64,000 nt of DNA from Ambrosia x helenae (taxonomy: Eukaryota > Streptophyta > Magnoliopsida > Asterales > Asteraceae), in contig CM061223.1 of NCBI GenBank assembly GCA_030844895.1, forward strand, positions 9,993,994 to 10,057,993, written 5' to 3'. The translations under genes were made by a program, and so were the position numbers. Below are positions 11,064 to 21,412 of the stretch, one piece after another; position 1 is the stretch's first letter; each line of letters begins with the position of its first letter. The notes under the pieces are model-generated. The model was not told where the DNA came from and made no database searches. It saw nothing but the letters and a program-made list of their open reading frames with translations.

Positions 11064-11633
11064 TTAAGAACTGCAACCATCCAACATGGCAAACACCTCC
11101 GCCGGGGTATATAGCACTTCGCCAGGAGGGTTGCAAGTAGGGGGGAGGATCCAGCAATCCTCATACATCTTCATTAACTGGAGATCAAATGACCTAACCC
11201 CCGGGTCCTCATCTGCATGGGAAGGTCCAGCCAGGTCCAATCCCTGATCAATCGCCACTTCCTTCCCCAAAGATATCCAGGGGGACGGTCGATGTCCAGT
11301 GCCTCGCCGGTAAACCAAGCCATAACGTCCAGGAGCTGGGATACTGGTTGAATGCACTCTGACACCATCTTCGACTCCAGTCAGGTTAGGCAAACCAATG
11401 GGGATACCATGATCTCCCCCTATGTCATCTGCAACAACAGGCAGGGGTGGTGGTACAGCCCTTGATCGCCGATGGTAGACCAATCGACACTCCCTTGGGG
11501 GAAGAAGCTCAGTGGGCTCATCAGCAGGAAGATGGTGCTCAAGGGTTTGGGATTGACGTTGCAATTCCTTTAATCCTTCCAGAGCATCCAACTCTTTCAG
11601 GTACCTTTTGAGAGAGACAAATTTACGTGGCAT
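11064..11633 (-). CDS. Antisense ORF of the Tat element, 189-aa protein of unknown function
   Basis: An ATG-to-stop frame on the strand opposite gag-pol, between the pol stop (10780) and the larger antisense gene. The N-terminal 45 residues are charged and Leu-rich (a likely short helix or coiled coil), the middle is Pro/Gly/Arg-rich, and the C-terminus is acidic then hydrophobic. I recognise no domain, signal peptide or membrane segment. A TATATAAG box lies about 42 bp upstream, so it could be transcribed separately. Supernumerary antisense ORFs are known in the Tat clade, but this protein's role is unknown. Intactness in a young copy favours a real gene, though selection cannot be tested here. 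Confidence 0.6.
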   Translation of the reverse strand: MPRKFVSLKRYLKELDALEGLKELQRQSQTLEHHLPADEPTELLPPRECRLVYHRRSRAVPPPLPVVADDIGGDHGIPIGLPNLTGVEDGVRVHSTSIPAPGRYGLVYRRGTGHRPSPWISLGKEVAIDQGLDLAGPSHADEDPGVRSFDLQLMKMYEDCWILPPTCNPPGEVLYTPAEVFAMLDGCSS

Positions 11634-11674
11634 GATTAAACGAGTTGATTACTTGTACATGATAGGACACCCTG

Positions 11675-11682
11675 CTTATATA
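11675..11682 (-). promoter_or_regulatory. TATA box of the 189-aa antisense ORF
   Basis: TATATAAG on the minus strand, about 42 bp upstream of the ATG at 11633. Spacing fits a plant core promoter with a very short leader. Confidence 0.5.
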
Positions 11683-12021
11683 ATGTATGAGTGTGACGGT
11701 TAAAATCGTCCTTGGGAGTTTAAAAGAACTCTGTAATTATTACACTGGCAAGAGCCGCCTGACACGTGGATGGGACGGTCCAGTTGAAAGAATGACGTCA
11801 GCAACATCATTACTAACATTAATGACGACACGACGCTTCGAGATATTGCTCGACAAGTGGCATTTGGCATAATCAAAGATGAAAAACAAACATTAAATAA
11901 ATGATTAACAAAACATAACGTTTTATAAAAGTCATACAAGGCATCAAAGTTCCGGGATTAAATAAAGCCCTCCGGGCGTGTCAGCATACAAGAACTAGAA
12001 GTCAAATAACACAAGAGACAA

Positions 12022-14857
12022 TCATTCGTCATCAGAAGAACTGGCAATAACGGGCTCAAGAATGGCCCGGACATTGGACATGCCTTCATCACCTGTTTGG
12101 GACTGCAACTGGGCGAGCTCTTCTAGGGAGTCACTACTTAAGGCCTCCAAGGCCTTAGACGTTCGTTGCTCAACTTCTTTCTCATGGTCAGTAGCTTCAG
12201 GGAGTTTGCGTCCCAGCATCCCGTGACGGTGGCCATGCACGAGGCCATCCTGGTACCCGGACTCCACAGCAGTTCGATAAAAGTCGTTAAGTCTCTGCTG
12301 ATACTGAACGCCTCCCCTGATGTGGCCCCACGAAGCCTGGAATCCTTTCGATATCAACCAATCCCGGTCCATCTCCAGCACACCGACCCGGGCAAGAGCA
12401 GCCGTCAACTGTTCAGAAAAGCTTGCAGCATTTTTGGTCGCAGTCTCGGCTTCAGCTTTTTGGATGTTCAGTTGCTCTAACATGGCATCCCTATCTTCCT
12501 CAGCTCTCCGAGCACGAGATTCATAGCCCTCAATCTCGGCAGATAACTGTTGATATCTCTCTTGATCTGCCTTGGCTTTGGAAGCAGCATCTTTCTCCAG
12601 TTGCAACTCTCTTTCCAGTTGTTTCACCCGGTTTTCTAATGACGTTAGCAAGCGGGTCTGATTATCATGGGAACGAAGAATTTCCAGCTTCTCATCATTG
12701 TGGGTGTTGATCAAACGAGTCTTATCTTGCTCATACTTGTCACGGATTGATGACATCTCGGCAAGCTCCTTCCGGCATTCGGTTAAGGATTGTAACACTC
12801 CTTCAGCCTCCACGGATAACTTGCCGTGAGACACATGCATGTCATATAAATCCCCAACATCCGAACGCCAGCGGCGTAACACCTCGTACATAGAAGCAAG
12901 TGAACTCACCCCGGATCCTAGGGCATTTTCAGCCAGTTGGGCGTTGTCCAGACCCTGGAGGTAGTGCCGCTCAGCTGGGGGGAAGGCATGGTCTGCCCAG
13001 TGCCTTATAATATCCGGACCGATCAGTCGGGTAGATTGAGCTATTTTCCACTTGGGAGTATATTTAGTATCTGGCAGAGAAGGATTCCAATGAATACCTG
13101 GAACATAAGCATGAGAGATCATCTTCTCTGACTCCGCAGGGTCCACATTAAACGGTGTCTGCCCGGACCTTACACCCCCAGGGAATGCAATGGGATGATG
13201 CTGAACATCGTGTAACAACTCAGTAAAGCTCACCTGGGACATATCCCTAAATGCCTTGCTACTAGAACCACCGGCATACAACCCGGTTAGAACAGTTGAA
13301 GGTACGGTGGTGCTGCTGGAAGTCAAAATAGTACTTGAAGAAGCATCCACTAATGGAGCACTGGAAGGCCCGGCCGCTAAGGCAGCAGAAGTCATGATGG
13401 TCGAGGAAAAGGTTACACCAACTGATATGGTGTTGTTAGGTTCTTCTACGATCTCCAGACGCGGAGCCGCAACAGGAGACGTGGTAACAGCCGTGGAAAA
13501 CTCAGCAGCGGGATGAGGAACGGTTGGCAAAGTGACCATCGGGTCATTGACAACTTGCTCGGATACGGTTTCAGTAGCAAGATTGGCCGCTCCAGCTTGT
13601 TGTACAGACGTGGTGTCACCCGGAGAAGGAGCCCCTGGAAGAAAACGGATTGTTATATTAGCACGGGAACAATAAAAAGCCTAGCACAGACCCGGCAAGG
13701 CAAAAACACTCACCAAGCCTTTCTTCTTTGCTGGCCAACAGCTCACGACGCTTGGCCATGAAAGATGACACATCCGGCATGGTGGCTTTCCTTTTTCGGA
13801 TTTTCTTTTTCTTCTCACTGGTCGTAGGAACAGGCTCAGCAACGTTGAGAGGATCCGGGTTGAGCGGAGGAGACACGGGTGTCTCGGAGTTCACAAGAGC
13901 AGCGGTGTCCGGCTGATTACTCGGACTCTGTAAAGGGCGAGCAGGAATCACAAAATACTTCACCGTTTGACTCAGCACGTCTGCCTCGTCGTCTCCCAAT
14001 AAGCGGTCGTGCTCCTCGAGATGGGGGATGGCTTGCGGGTCTATGGCATCAAAGTAATGCCACTCATCTGCGACCAAATATAACAATTTAAATTCACATC
14101 CTTTGCAAACATATTAGAATTATGGAACGAACTTACCTTGGTCTTTTCTCCGGTACTCGGGGTATATGGTATCGTCAACCCAGATCCGGCTCATGCCAAC
14201 AGCCACAAGGGCTCGTTCCGGAATGTGTGTGCACGGGGTGGGGTGATTTACTAGCGCCGTGTACAGCGGAAGCTTCTCAAATACGGCAGGAGCAGGGCTC
14301 TCATCGGCAAACCTTGTCTTCCCCTCGGGCGTCTGCACCGGTGCAACAACAGGCAAAACGGCCTCATCGATAAAGAAAAATTTCTTTTTCCAGTTTTTGT
14401 CTTGCACATTAGGGGGGAAGTTTTCGATACAAGGAGGGGCACCAGGACGACGATCGAAGGTAAAGTACTCCCCTTTGTAAACAAGAATATAAAAGACTCG
14501 AAATACATCCAACTGGGGGGACATTCCCAGTCCCCGGGCACAGAATTCAAAATGTTTCACCTTGATTAAACCTAACGGGTGGAGTTGAGAAATATTCACC
14601 TTGTAATATGACAACAATTCCACAAGAAATTGTGTCACCGGTAACCGGAAATGACAGAACTTGAAGAATTCGGCGTACAAAGTAATTTTCCCAGGTTTCA
14701 AGGGAAAAGCAACATCAGTAGGACCTGGACAAACAGGATTCCACTCCGGCAGTATACGCCATTCGGACAAGAAAGACTGTAGTGCCGTTACCGACCAATT
14801 ATGATGAATCTGGGCAACACTCATGGTGGTTCGTGATGTGCTGGTTTTGGGAGCCAT
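12022..14857 (-). CDS. Three-exon antisense gene in the Tat element; 895-aa gypsy-type 'transposase_28'-like coiled-coil protein
   Basis: Exons on the minus strand: 14857-14137, 14067-13714 and 13634-12022. Intron 1 (69 bp) has CAAG|GTAAGT and GTCGCAG|AT; intron 2 (79 bp) has CTTG|GTGAGT and TCTTCCAG|GG. Phases agree (721, 354 and 1613 nt, total 2688 nt), giving 895 residues plus stop. Exon 1 (residues 1-240) resembles the 'putative gypsy type transposon' domain (Pfam Transposase_28, recalled, not searched). Exon 2 is acidic with a KKKKIRKRKA nuclear-signal-like cluster. Exon 3 holds a Ser/Thr/Ala-rich linker and a coiled coil of roughly 140 residues. A TATAAAT box lies 59 bp upstream. Proteins of this type are often annotated as plant genes; here the gene plainly belongs to an LTR element. 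Biochemical function unknown. Confidence 0.82.
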
Positions 14858-14915
14858 TGTAGGTGAAAATGAGAGGTTCTATACTGTGGAATAAGTTCCC
14901 AATGGCAACCAGCTA

Positions 14916-14922
14916 ATTTATA
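14916..14922 (-). promoter_or_regulatory. TATA box of the spliced antisense gene
   Basis: CTATAAATT on the minus strand, about 60 bp upstream of the ATG at 14857 and outside the LTR. This suggests its own promoter, converging with LTR-driven gag-pol transcription. Confidence 0.55.
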
Positions 14923-15162
14923 GGTGGTAGTTAGTACACGTTTTCAAAATTTTTTGAAAACAACCCGCCAACAGTCACATCCCTTGAGTTTCTCAGACTG
15001 TTGAAACGGCTGAGGTGACAGCTCGGGGTGACGTCATATCACGTGCCTTAACCATGCGGCGCTACATTCTATGAAGATTTTTATTTGGCATACACGTCAT
15101 TATTTAAAAACAAATACAGCTTATGATTAAAGCCTAGTCATAACCAAACCTGCTTATCACTA

Positions 15163-15176
15163 GACTTGGGGGGACA
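15163..15176 (+). promoter_or_regulatory. Polypurine tract of the Tat element
   Basis: GACTTGGGGGGACA directly precedes the 3' LTR. A G-run at this spot primes plus-strand DNA synthesis in LTR elements. Confidence 0.75.
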
Positions 15177-15665
15177 TGACGAGGTAGGCCCATTCCAGAT
15201 GGATCGGCCCAACTCCAACTAAAGGCCCACATTGTCTTAAGGCTAGTCCAACGACAGAATAACGCCGAATGGGCCAAGGTGGTCATCTCCCGGGCTATTG
15301 ATAAGCTCCAACCTCTTCCCCGAACAATAGGGGATGAAGGGTTCAATAGAAGAGATAAGGCCTATCTCCATGAGAACCGTGGACTTAGTTCCTGGAGATA
15401 GGCTCAATAAGGCGGTTACGAGAAAGGTTATAAATACAGGTAAAAGGTACGTCAATATTCATTCACTCACAAAAAGCTATTGCTTTACTTTCACCTCAGA
15501 AACCTATACTTATTCTCACGCCGGAGGGTGGTCACAGGAAACCCCCCTTTCCTGTGACGAGTCCTAACGGTGCTTTGTTTTGCAGGCATCCGGATATCAC
15601 TTAAGAAGGTTGTTTACAATCGGAGCATTTATTCTTGTCTACTCGGAGAGGTACATACTTCTTCA
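15177..15665 (+). repeat. 3' LTR of the young Tat element
   Basis: 489 bp, same ends and, by eye, the same sequence as 4620-5108. TATA box at 15429-15436. Followed by the TACAC duplication. Confidence 0.95.
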
Positions 15666-15767
15666 TACACTATGCCTACCAATCACAAATCTCAATCCAA
15701 TCAAAACGTATCAAGGTTCAGTTATATACGAATCTTGATTTAATCATCATCAAATCTAGATTCAATC

Positions 15768-16019
15768 TTGACTATATGGGCTTCATGGACTGCTAGGAAT
15801 GACAAGATGTTCAACGACAAGGAAGCGAAAGTTATTGAAGTTGTAGCTAAAGTTAAGTCGTTATCTTATCTTTGGCTCAAAGCTAGGTCTAAGTATAAGA
15901 ATTTGGTATAGAAAGATTGGGCTAAATGTCCGTTGTATATGTTGTAATCCCTTGTTTTTGCACCGGTCCTTGCTTTAAGGCCTGTGTGCGTGTTTAATGA
16001 AGTTCGTCTTTCAAAAAAA
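15768..16019 (+). mobile_element. 5'-truncated LINE insertion, about 250 bp
   Basis: The sequence translates (stop near 15908) to the C-terminal tail of a LINE ORF2 (WTARND...SLSYLWLKARSK), followed by a short 3' UTR and a run of A at 16013-16020. It is flanked by the 15-bp direct repeat AATCTAGATTCAATC (15753-15767 and 16020-16034). Related tails occur in the LINEs at 22481 and 46931. Confidence 0.85.
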
Positions 16020-16034
16020 AATCTAGATTCAATC

Positions 16035-16231
16035 ATCATTAAATCATTCATAAGATAACAAGTGCATTAGTACAACGGTATAACAAACCGAATTGATACC
16101 CATTAAATGGGGCGCTAATGTATCACCACAATGCGTGAGCAAATAATCTAGTTGTATAGCATAATAAACTTATGTAGAAAAAGGTTGATTTTTAGTATTT
16201 GACCCTTTTAGTAACTTTATTTAATGATTTA

Positions 16232-16266
<35 letters not shown>

Positions 16267-16477
16267 AAATTAAACACACATTATTAATAAAACTTAATTC
16301 CATTATGTGCTGAAAAATCAGACTGGTTCAGCATCTGAGTCATACTTTTCATGAGCTTGTTGTTTATGCCACAACTGGAATTGGATTTCATCAAGAACCG
16401 TCTCAAAATCCTCTACCTCATCTTCAATGGGGGTGGGTATGGTTGCTCACCAGTGTGAGGTCGATAATTACATTGTT
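16035..16477. other. Non-coding stretch with a long poly-A
   Basis: No gene is seen. A run of about 32 A lies at 16232-16264; with no related retroelement upstream I treat it as a simple repeat. Confidence 0.5.
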
Positions 16478-16819
16478 TCATGGTAGATGGATGTGGTTTC
16501 GTAGTTGTCGGACGGTTATGGCCCCGTGGTTGTGGAGTTGTCGGACGGTTATGGTTTTGTGGTTGTGGAGTTGTCGGGCGGTATGGCCCCATGGGTAGGG
16601 TTGTTGCAAATGGGAGTGTTGCAACGTAGGGTTTGGTTGCTCGTCATTGATGTTTGAAGTACGATGAAACTGTTCGTTGATTTCATTCATCAAATTCGAA
16701 GTGGAACTCTCTAATAAAGGTGGGTCAGCCCAGCATACGAATCCACAACCATGGGGTTTCTTGTCACAACAGTAGAATAGACGACCTGGGTTTCTTGAAG
16801 TTGATGATATACGAACCAT
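16478..16819 (-). CDS. Small GRF-type zinc-finger protein (113 aa)
   Basis: The N-terminus has NPGRLFYCC, then CGFVCW and DPP, the core of the plant GRF zinc finger (a nucleic-acid binding fold with C-X-H-C ligands). The first ligand Cys expected before the RxSxTxxNPGR segment is not visible, so the finger may be partial. The C-terminus contains three copies of an 11-residue repeat RQLHNH(K/G)(T/A)ITV, encoded by a 33-bp tandem repeat at about 16485-16590. Plant GRF-only ORFs are often transposon-linked and many are poorly conserved. The ORF is open, with ATG at 16819, but no clear promoter was seen; a truncated gene is equally possible. Confidence 0.45.
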   Translation of the reverse strand: MVRISSTSRNPGRLFYCCDKKPHGCGFVCWADPPLLESSTSNLMNEINEQFHRTSNINDEQPNPTLQHSHLQQPYPWGHTARQLHNHKTITVRQLHNHGAITVRQLRNHIHLP

Positions 16820-17937
16820 TGTTAGAGAATCACAATTTCAATAAACCATTTGTTTGAACTCGATCGAGATGAGAATGAAGAGATGGCGATGTGTTTGTGT
16901 TAAGATGACATGCCACCATATTCTTATTCCATATAAAAAAGCAAAAGATAGAAACCCTTCACGTGACAAATTCAAACAAGGTAAAAGCTGACTGACTTTG
17001 ATTGAAGGTCTCACATCCATTTAGCGACCTTCATTAAAGATCTTGGACTCAACCAGCAACCTTCAAGGTCGTGCATTTGATCAGCGACTTTGAATGAAGG
17101 TCGCTGATTAAGATGGTGATCTACCAATTTTCACAAAAAATCCCATGCAACCTCTACAAACACTCTCTCAAATTCAAAATCGCCTATTAATGCAAAAAAT
17201 TCTAGGACTTGTCAGCTAATAGGAGACAAGGAAAGAGACGTATGACCAATGAAAGGAGATAATTCCCTGCTCCATGATCTACTGGCAGACAGAAAAGACA
17301 ACAAGGACACTCGAAAAGAGAACATTAAGCCAATGACAGAAGGACATCGCAATATTCCCTAATGGTTGTCAATCGTGGGGCCCGCGCGAGACAACTATCA
17401 TTCTCCAATCGACCAATCAGAAGACGGCTCCTAGGACTATAAATACCATTCTCTCCTAAAGAGAAGATGTCAGCCACTTTCACTAACAAAAACCCTAAAA
17501 TAGCCACTCTAAACTGTGTGAGAAATATTGTAGTCGAAATACTTATAATTTGTGTTTATTCGAGTTCCTTGTAATTGTCCAGTCAATCATCAATAAATAT
17601 ATTTCATTACTTTGCTCATATTTAACCTCTTTATATCACTGTTTCTTCAGCTAGAAATTATGAACAATCAACGAAGAGTAATCGGCTTTGTGAATAAGTA
17701 CACCTTTAACATCGTTCTTATTATTATTACTCATTGTGATTTATACTTTATCTCTTAAGATGAAGCATTATGCCCGGTGGCCGTGAAAGGGAAGTGGCCA
17801 CATCCACATCACAACCACGCCAAAAACATAGTTGTATATAGAACACACAATCCTTCTACTGAGGAGTTTAGCAAATTCTTTTCAAATTTATAAGTCTTAA
17901 ACTAGTTTGAGTTCGTACATTCCTTATTACCAAGGAT
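16820..17937. other. Non-coding; possible LTR or promoter remnant at about 17190-17640
   Basis: 17020-17110 carries alternating copies of AGCGACCTT and its complement. Around 17438 ACTATAAATACC is followed by a leader-like CT/A-rich stretch and, near 17590, AATAAATATATT. That order resembles the promoter and end signals of an LTR, but I could not find matching TG/CA ends or a target duplication. No confident gene. Confidence 0.3.
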
Positions 17938-18319
17938 AGGTTATTTTTTTATTTATTTAATTAGAAGAGTAATAATTATTACTATTAGTATTAGTATTAT
18001 TAGAATGGTTATATTTTTTAACCCCATCATGAATTCTACATCTATATAAGTCAAAGTCAAATTGTAACATATTTTAAATTACGTGAAGATGATTATATGT
18101 TGAAAGTTATCCTTTTAATAATGTATTATGTTTAATATGGTTTATGCTTTTTATTTTTTTAACTTTTTAAATAAATGTTTTTTTTAACTAAGATTGATTA
18201 TGTTTAAGTTATTTACTCTTTTCGTGATTTGAGTTTTCTTCTTTTATCATTTTTTATCATTTTTTATTAAATAATATTAAAATTTTCAACCCCGGGACCT
18301 TCCCGGGGTAATCAGCTAG
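17938..18319 (+). mobile_element. Helitron 3' portion (5'-truncated), family H1
   Basis: It ends with a 9-bp-stem hairpin (ACCCCGGGA CCT TCCCGGGGT, 18289-18309) followed ten bases later by CTAG and then T, the signature of a Helitron 3' terminus. The preceding 350 bp are the reverse complement, with high similarity, of 27699-28080. Similarity stops at about 17938, so the 5' part is missing or replaced. Confidence 0.8.
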
Positions 18320-19109
18320 TATTATATATAATATTGACGCCAGCCCTTCAAAACTGTTTTTCGTTTAAATCCAACCGTCCGATCATCAAATTATCAAATC
18401 CTGGCCGTGTAAATTGCCCTGTTTGTGTTTTTGGAGCAGTTAGTGGACATGTTTTCCCGCCATTAAGTTCCACTTATCTCTCTCCCATGTTCATATAATA
18501 ACTGTTCCACGATTAAACTTTTTCTCCTATTTCTCCGCTACAACTGTCCACCACCTCTTTATAATGTGCTTCACCTTTCCAAATTCCAACCGATTCCTGG
18601 AAATCACACCGTGTTCTCCTTAATCAGCATCTTCTTCCTCCCATTTGACTTCGTCATCGTAGCAATTTTGGTGCTTCTGTTCAGATTGCAATAATTAAAG
18701 TAATGTTTGCCTGATATGCGGTACATCAAGGTCAGTCAGATCCAAAATGAAGTTGTGTGTTGGATGAATGATATGAACAATCTTTGAGATAATCTTTTAT
18801 TCCTAAGCTCTAGCTTCTTCCTCTGTTTATCGGTTATACCCTATCATCTTCTCATTTGTTTCTCTAGTGTGTACTAATTAGAAGCACGGCGGTAATCGGT
18901 GGCCTCTAACTTCCGTCAAGAGAAAACAGAATGCACACCAGGTGTTTGAGAAAAAGCTCACTTGAGATTCACTTTTAAATTCGAGGTCAATTTTGCTTTT
19001 CTAATGCTATATATAGATTCATATAAAATAAAATGATGTTTGTGTATATGTTTCTATGCTTCTATGTCAGTTTTGTTATACAAATATTGGTTTATGAATG
19101 ATTATATAG
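18320..19109. other. Non-coding; possibly old 5' region of the DEP1 pseudogene
   Basis: No ORF of note. The 18480-18720 part is CT-rich and resembles a plant promoter and 5' UTR. It lies directly upstream of the DEP1-like exons, so it may be that gene's lost leader. Confidence 0.3.
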
Positions 19110-20091
19110 GTGTCCAAAAGGATACAAGGGTAGAAGACGACATGTTTGTTATTGTTCCACGTTACAACGTTATCTCCAACTCTAAGTCGACCAATCATGT
19201 TTTCCATGTTGCTGAAAACTCCCACAAGCTTAGTTATTGTTCCTTTTTACGAAGGTACTTGAAAATTCAGTATCTGTTTTAAATTCTCGCAAATTCTTAA
19301 TCTATATTGTCATTTGACTTTGTATATCTATGGTTCACCACATGAATGCATGACACCAATATTATAGTTGTATGCTTCTTTAGCTTAGTTATGAATTTTG
19401 TATACAACCCCCACCCCTCTTTTCTAAAGGTAGAAGATAATTTACAAAAGGGAGTTGTGGATGCGGTTCCTGTTCCACTAGATGATGCAGACAAAGAGGA
19501 GGTGATGTCCGCTTTGCTTGCTAAAATTGAAGAATGAAAGCTGATAGGAAATTTGCTTCATTAGAATAGTTGCAGGTCATCGAAAACAACCTTGATTAAA
19601 TAATTAGTGAATGATGAATCAATAATACAGAGGCACATTTGGCCCACCTGGGTTGAGAAAAATGAAAAGGTGTTGTTTATGATGATTTTACTCCAGATCT
19701 TCAAAATGGCATGCTTCTGGTGTAAAAAGGTAAGTTCCAACTAAAAGTCCGTCTGTTTTGCAATTGTATTTTCAACCTTAACGACTATGTCTTTGTTTTG
19801 AGTCAGGTGTACATTTATTCAAGTGGTGCAAATTGGCACAACAGTCAGTATTCATATATAATTATGGTGAGTTAAGAAAAAAAATTATGTGGATTTCAAC
19901 ACAGGGTGGGGTAAAGCTTGATTCTTTTATCTTCAATATTTAGTATGAAGCCTCATTCTATTGTCTACAATTTGCAGGAACAAAAGAGAAGCAATAAGTT
20001 ATATTAAAATCTCGAAGCCCTTTTGGAGTTGACAAGCCATCCGATATTTTATTTTTAACTACTGTCATTCAAGAGGCGGTGGCAGCATAGG
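19110..20091 (+). pseudogene. DEP1: DEP1-like pseudogene (methylthioribulose-1-P dehydratase/enolase-phosphatase)
   Basis: Several exon-like blocks match the plant methionine-salvage enzyme DEP1. At 19110-19255, after TATAG, the GVQK...VEDDMF part of the aldolase-type dehydratase domain appears. At 19430-19610 come DNLQKGVVDAVPVP and DDADKEEVMSALLAK, followed by the KADRKFASLE stretch in a shifted frame with an internal TAG. At 19640-19733 comes the WHASGVK part. At 19807-19880 VYIYSSG and GELRK appear. At 19979-20091, after a GCAG acceptor, comes VDKPSDILFLTTVIQEAVAA ending in TAG. Intron-like spacers with splice sites remain, so this is a genomic, not mRNA-derived, copy. Multiple stops and frameshifts, and missing exons in the dehydratase half and C-terminus, make it non-functional. 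Family recalled from memory; symbol refers to the parent gene. Confidence 0.8.
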
Positions 20092-20950
20092 TAAATTTTT
20101 TACAACCTATTATCTATTACCTCATACTGTGGCGTATGTTAATCTGACATAACAACATCACTCCTTATTAAACTCATGTCATACTCAAAGCACTCGGGAT
20201 TTAGGACTTACCTTATAACAAAATATATTGTTTTTTGTTTGAATTTAACGTTGTTTGTAACCGTAATGCAGGGTGTTTCAACAAACAATCAACATCCAGA
20301 ACTGTCAAAGAAGTAGATTTGATTTGGTCTTGCAGGCTTATACAAAATGGAATATGATAAAGAGATCCTGGTATCTGATCACGAGTGTCTTCTTTTGGTA
20401 AGACTTCAGTTTCTATCATCATCATTCTTGTCATGGTAGACATTCATACATACCATGTTTACTTTGGAAATTTGGCCCGTTTACTTTCTGAATGGGCCAA
20501 TTTTGGTTAACTTTTGTTTTCTCAAACGGGTGGAATGAAAAGCAATTAGATAAAAGGCCAACGTGTCATGGGTCATAAGTTGACAGTCACTCATAGTCTT
20601 TTTGTATATCATTCAACCTCTGAATCATTTTTATTCAAAGATTTTGGCTATCTTTGTATTGTAATAATGTTGTTTTGCCACCATAATCAACACAAGTTCT
20701 TTAAGAAAACTGAAATTTTACTGGGACTATATTGACTTGTGACCCATCTCACATGACATGGCCATTTTGCCACCTCTAATTTCCATGTTCGTCCTTTTTA
20801 TTCATGATATTGATTTGAGTAAAAGTTGCTAGATCCGTCCAAATCACTAAATTAGTTAAAAACTAACTGAAATAGAAGGGGCATTCTGGTACTTTTACAC
20901 CCCTCAAAGCCCAAACATTTTCTTCTTATTATTATTATAAAATAGCCACT
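20092..20950. other. Non-coding spacer between gene fragments
   Basis: No recognisable gene. It may include decayed intron or flank from the neighbouring DEP1 and RecQ fragments, but I see no alignable coding block. Confidence 0.4.
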
Positions 20951-21215
20951 CAACATGTTACCGGTTAATGGTTTTAACATGTACTGTTGGTGTTCATATA
21001 TGGTGTTAACATGTTACAGTGTTACAGCGTTTCAGTGCTGTTTCAGCGTTGTTTCAGTCGTCGTTATCAGCCGTTACAACATTTCAGCGTTGTTTCAGTG
21101 CTGTTACAACGTTTCCATCGTCGTTTCAGCGTTACTGCTGCACTGCTACGTTTAACGGCTGTACAGCTGCTGCTGCTGCGTTTAACGGGCAGCTGCTGCT
21201 GTTTCGTTAATCAAA
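20951..21215 (+). repeat. Degenerate GTTTCAGCGTT tandem repeat
   Basis: The words GTTACAGCGTTTCAG, GTGCTGTTTCAGC, GTTGTTTCAGTC and GTTTCAGCGTTACTG recur every 12-20 bp, ending in a GCTGCTGCTGC block and TTTAACGG(C/G). The unit is irregular. Sits just before the RecQ-like exon. Confidence 0.6.
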
Positions 21216-21261
21216 GTTTATTATATTAGCAAATTTTAATACATGTGTTGTTTGTTTATAG

Positions 21262-21404
21262 GTCATGGCTTTGAAACAAAGAGGTATTAAAGCCGAGCAT
21301 CTTTCTACAGCTCAGACTAACACAAGTGCACAAAAGAATGCTGAAAGTGGTCAATATGATATTCTGTATATGACTCCATAAAAAGCATGCTTTGCTCCTA
21401 ACAG
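21262..21404 (+). pseudogene. Single exon of a RecQ-type DNA helicase (RECQSIM-like), with stop
   Basis: After an intron-like TTTATAG acceptor the exon reads VMALKQRGIKAEHLSTAQT, then QYDILYMTP, then KACFAPN, and ends CCTAACAG|GTAAAG at a donor. This corresponds to the helicase segment after motif Ia in plant RecQ-like proteins, probably the SIM type. A TAA at 21379-21381 replaces the expected Glu codon of the TPEK motif. Neighbouring exons are absent, so it is an isolated fragment next to DEP1 and EF1A pieces. Confidence 0.7.
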
Positions 21405-21412
21405 GTAAAGAT

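Larger units (their letters stand above)
4620..15665 (+). mobile_element. Complete young Ty3/Gypsy Tat-lineage retrotransposon, 11.0 kb
   Basis: Two 489-bp LTRs (TG...CA) flank the unit, and the target duplication TACAC is intact at 4615-4619 and 15666-15670. Order: 5' LTR, PBS, one gag-pol ORF on the plus strand, a 4.4-kb region with two genes on the opposite strand, polypurine tract, 3' LTR. The Tat assignment rests on a CX2HX4HX4C gag knuckle, a degenerate first RNase H followed by a second RNase H with intact acidic residues, and extra antisense ORFs between pol and the 3' LTR. LTR identity appears complete by eye, which implies a recent insertion. No break is visible in gag-pol, so the copy may be autonomous. 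Confidence 0.95.

Noticed and set aside
17190..17640. Solo LTR with TATA and polyadenylation-like signals
   Set aside because: No TG/CA ends with matching 5-bp duplications were found.
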